Source of the DNA: Treponema sp. UBA4692
Lineage (GTDB): Bacteria > Spirochaetota > Spirochaetia > Treponematales > Treponemataceae
Length of the DNA: 21,272 nucleotides
Assembly: GCA_002404895.1 (NCBI GenBank)
Contig: DHKO01000040.1
Coordinates: 1-21,272 of the forward strand
Reading direction: 5' to 3'
Shown here: in pieces, positions 20,494-21,272 of the stretch
How the letters are laid out: each line of letters begins with the position of its first letter
Position numbering within the stretch: position 1 is the stretch's first letter
Position numbers and translations under genes: made by a program
Notes under the pieces: model-generated
The model's database searches: none
What the model was told of the DNA's origin: nothing
Seen by the model: the letters and a program-made list of their open reading frames with translations, nothing else

Positions 20494-21272
20494 ATGTCAA
20501 GAGTTTACAATTTTAGTGCTGGTCCTTCTTGCTTGCCGGAAGAAGTTTTGAAAGAGTGCGCGGCAGAAATGCTTGATTACAATGGAAGCGGCCAGTCGGT
20601 TATGGAAATGAGCCACCGCTCAAAGGATTACGAGCCGATTATTGAAGACGCTGAGGCGATGGTCCGCAAGCTGATGAACGTTCCTGAAAATTACAAGGTT
20701 CTTTTTGTTCAGGGCGGAGGCTCGACCCAGTTTGCGATGGTTGCTGAGAACTTGGGAATCCATCACAAGAAAGCGGCTTACATTGAGACTGGAGTCTGGG
20801 CGAAAAAAGCTGCGGCTGAGGCGAAAAAGCTCGGCGTTGAAGTTGACATTATCGCGTCTTCAAAAGACAAGAATTATTCTTATATTCCTCGCGTGGAAAA
20901 AGTTTCAGGCGATTACGACTATGTTTATATCTGCATGAACAACACGATTATGGGAACTCACTACGAGTATCTTCCTGACACAGGCGATATTCCGCTCGTT
21001 GCGGATATTTCTTCTTGTGTTTTGTCTGAGCCGCTCGATGTCTCAAAATTCGGGCTTTTGTTCGCAGGCGCGCAGAAAAACTTGGCTCCAGCCGGAGTTA
21101 CTCTCGTGATTGTCCGCGAGGATTTGATTACGGAAACTCCGCTTGCAGGCACTCCGACAATGCTCACTTACAAGACACACGCTGACAACGGCTCAATGTT
21201 CAACACTCCGCCTTGCTACACAATCTACGTTTTGGACAAAGTTCTCCACTGGATTGAAAAGAACGGCGGCGC
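20494..21272 (+). CDS. serC: Phosphoserine aminotransferase, 5' part (runs off window)
   Basis: 259 codons are visible, about 70% of a normal SerC of some 360 residues. It opens RVYNFSAGPSCLPEEVL, the SerC signature, and has MEMSHRSKDYEPII, the PLP-phosphate loop GGGSTQFAMVAEN, and the Schiff-base lysine in FAGAQKNLAPAGV (Lys195). It also has TPPCYTIYVLDKVLHWIE, with the phosphate-binding substrate region. It converts 3-phosphohydroxypyruvate and glutamate to phosphoserine in serine synthesis. The ATG at 20494 follows a strong Shine-Dalgarno (GAGGTGGAG, 20481-20489). The frame is still open at the window edge. Confidence 0.97.
   Translation, partial: MSRVYNFSAGPSCLPEEVLKECAAEMLDYNGSGQSVMEMSHRSKDYEPIIEDAEAMVRKLMNVPENYKVLFVQGGGSTQFAMVAENLGIHHKKAAYIETGVWAKKAAAEAKKLGVEVDIIASSKDKNYSYIPRVEKVSGDYDYVYICMNNTIMGTHYEYLPDTGDIPLVADISSCVLSEPLDVSKFGLLFAGAQKNLAPAGVTLVIVREDLITETPLAGTPTMLTYKTHADNGSMFNTPPCYTIYVLDKVLHWIEKNGG

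Overview
The window looks like a spirochaete chromosome segment, most likely Treponema. This rests on gene style: lipoproteins with spirochaete-type lipoboxes, a lysine-rich proteome of moderate AT content, stand-alone gpmA and serC housekeeping genes, and many small accessory modules divided by hairpin-rich intergenic repeats. No rRNA or tRNA is visible, so genus-level placement is an inference.

Layout. (1) 1-1263: an XRE repressor on the minus strand faces three small AT-rich genes on the plus strand (a tail-anchored helix protein, a cysteine-cluster protein and a 58-residue protein). They are separated by an operator region with one 12-bp sequence in three copies. (2) 1263-4846: an envelope operon of one secreted LPP20-like protein, one alanine-rich lipoprotein and one CsgG/LPP20-like lipoprotein. 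(3) 4919-7353: a toxin-antitoxin-like belt, with a DUF3791-type pair whose second gene is broken, a RelBE-type pair (minus), a DinJ-YafQ pair (plus) and an orphan gene split at a T8 tract. (4) 7716-10796: a DUF262-DUF1524 (GmrSD-type) nuclease followed by a Fic protein with a heptad-repeat linker and a C-terminal winged helix. (5) 10946-14443: a MetE-like enzyme divergent from a LysR regulator, then a 41-bp hairpin tandem array and a frameshifted second LysR gene. (6) 14548-15768: an XRE protein fused to a zinc-site-lacking ImmA/IrrE-like domain. (7) 15813-18266 (minus): a RibD-C/DHFR-like reductase and a GNAT in one operon, a cupin with its own operator, and ybaK. (8) 18312-21272 (plus): an unknown protein, gpmA, and the 5' part of serC, which runs off the window.

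How it fits together. Housekeeping genes sit at the right end, the envelope operon at the left, and the middle is an accessory belt of addiction and defence functions with three broken genes. Control is mostly local: self-repressing XRE and toxin-antitoxin promoters, a LysR T-N11-A site between the MetE-like gene and its regulator, and a palindrome on the cupin promoter.

The most unusual signal is not a protein. A family of structured intergenic elements occurs near 6.1, 13.4 and 20.4 kb. The flanks are conserved while the hairpin stems differ in sequence and keep pairing. One copy adjoins a 41-bp-period tandem hairpin array that also shows compensatory changes.
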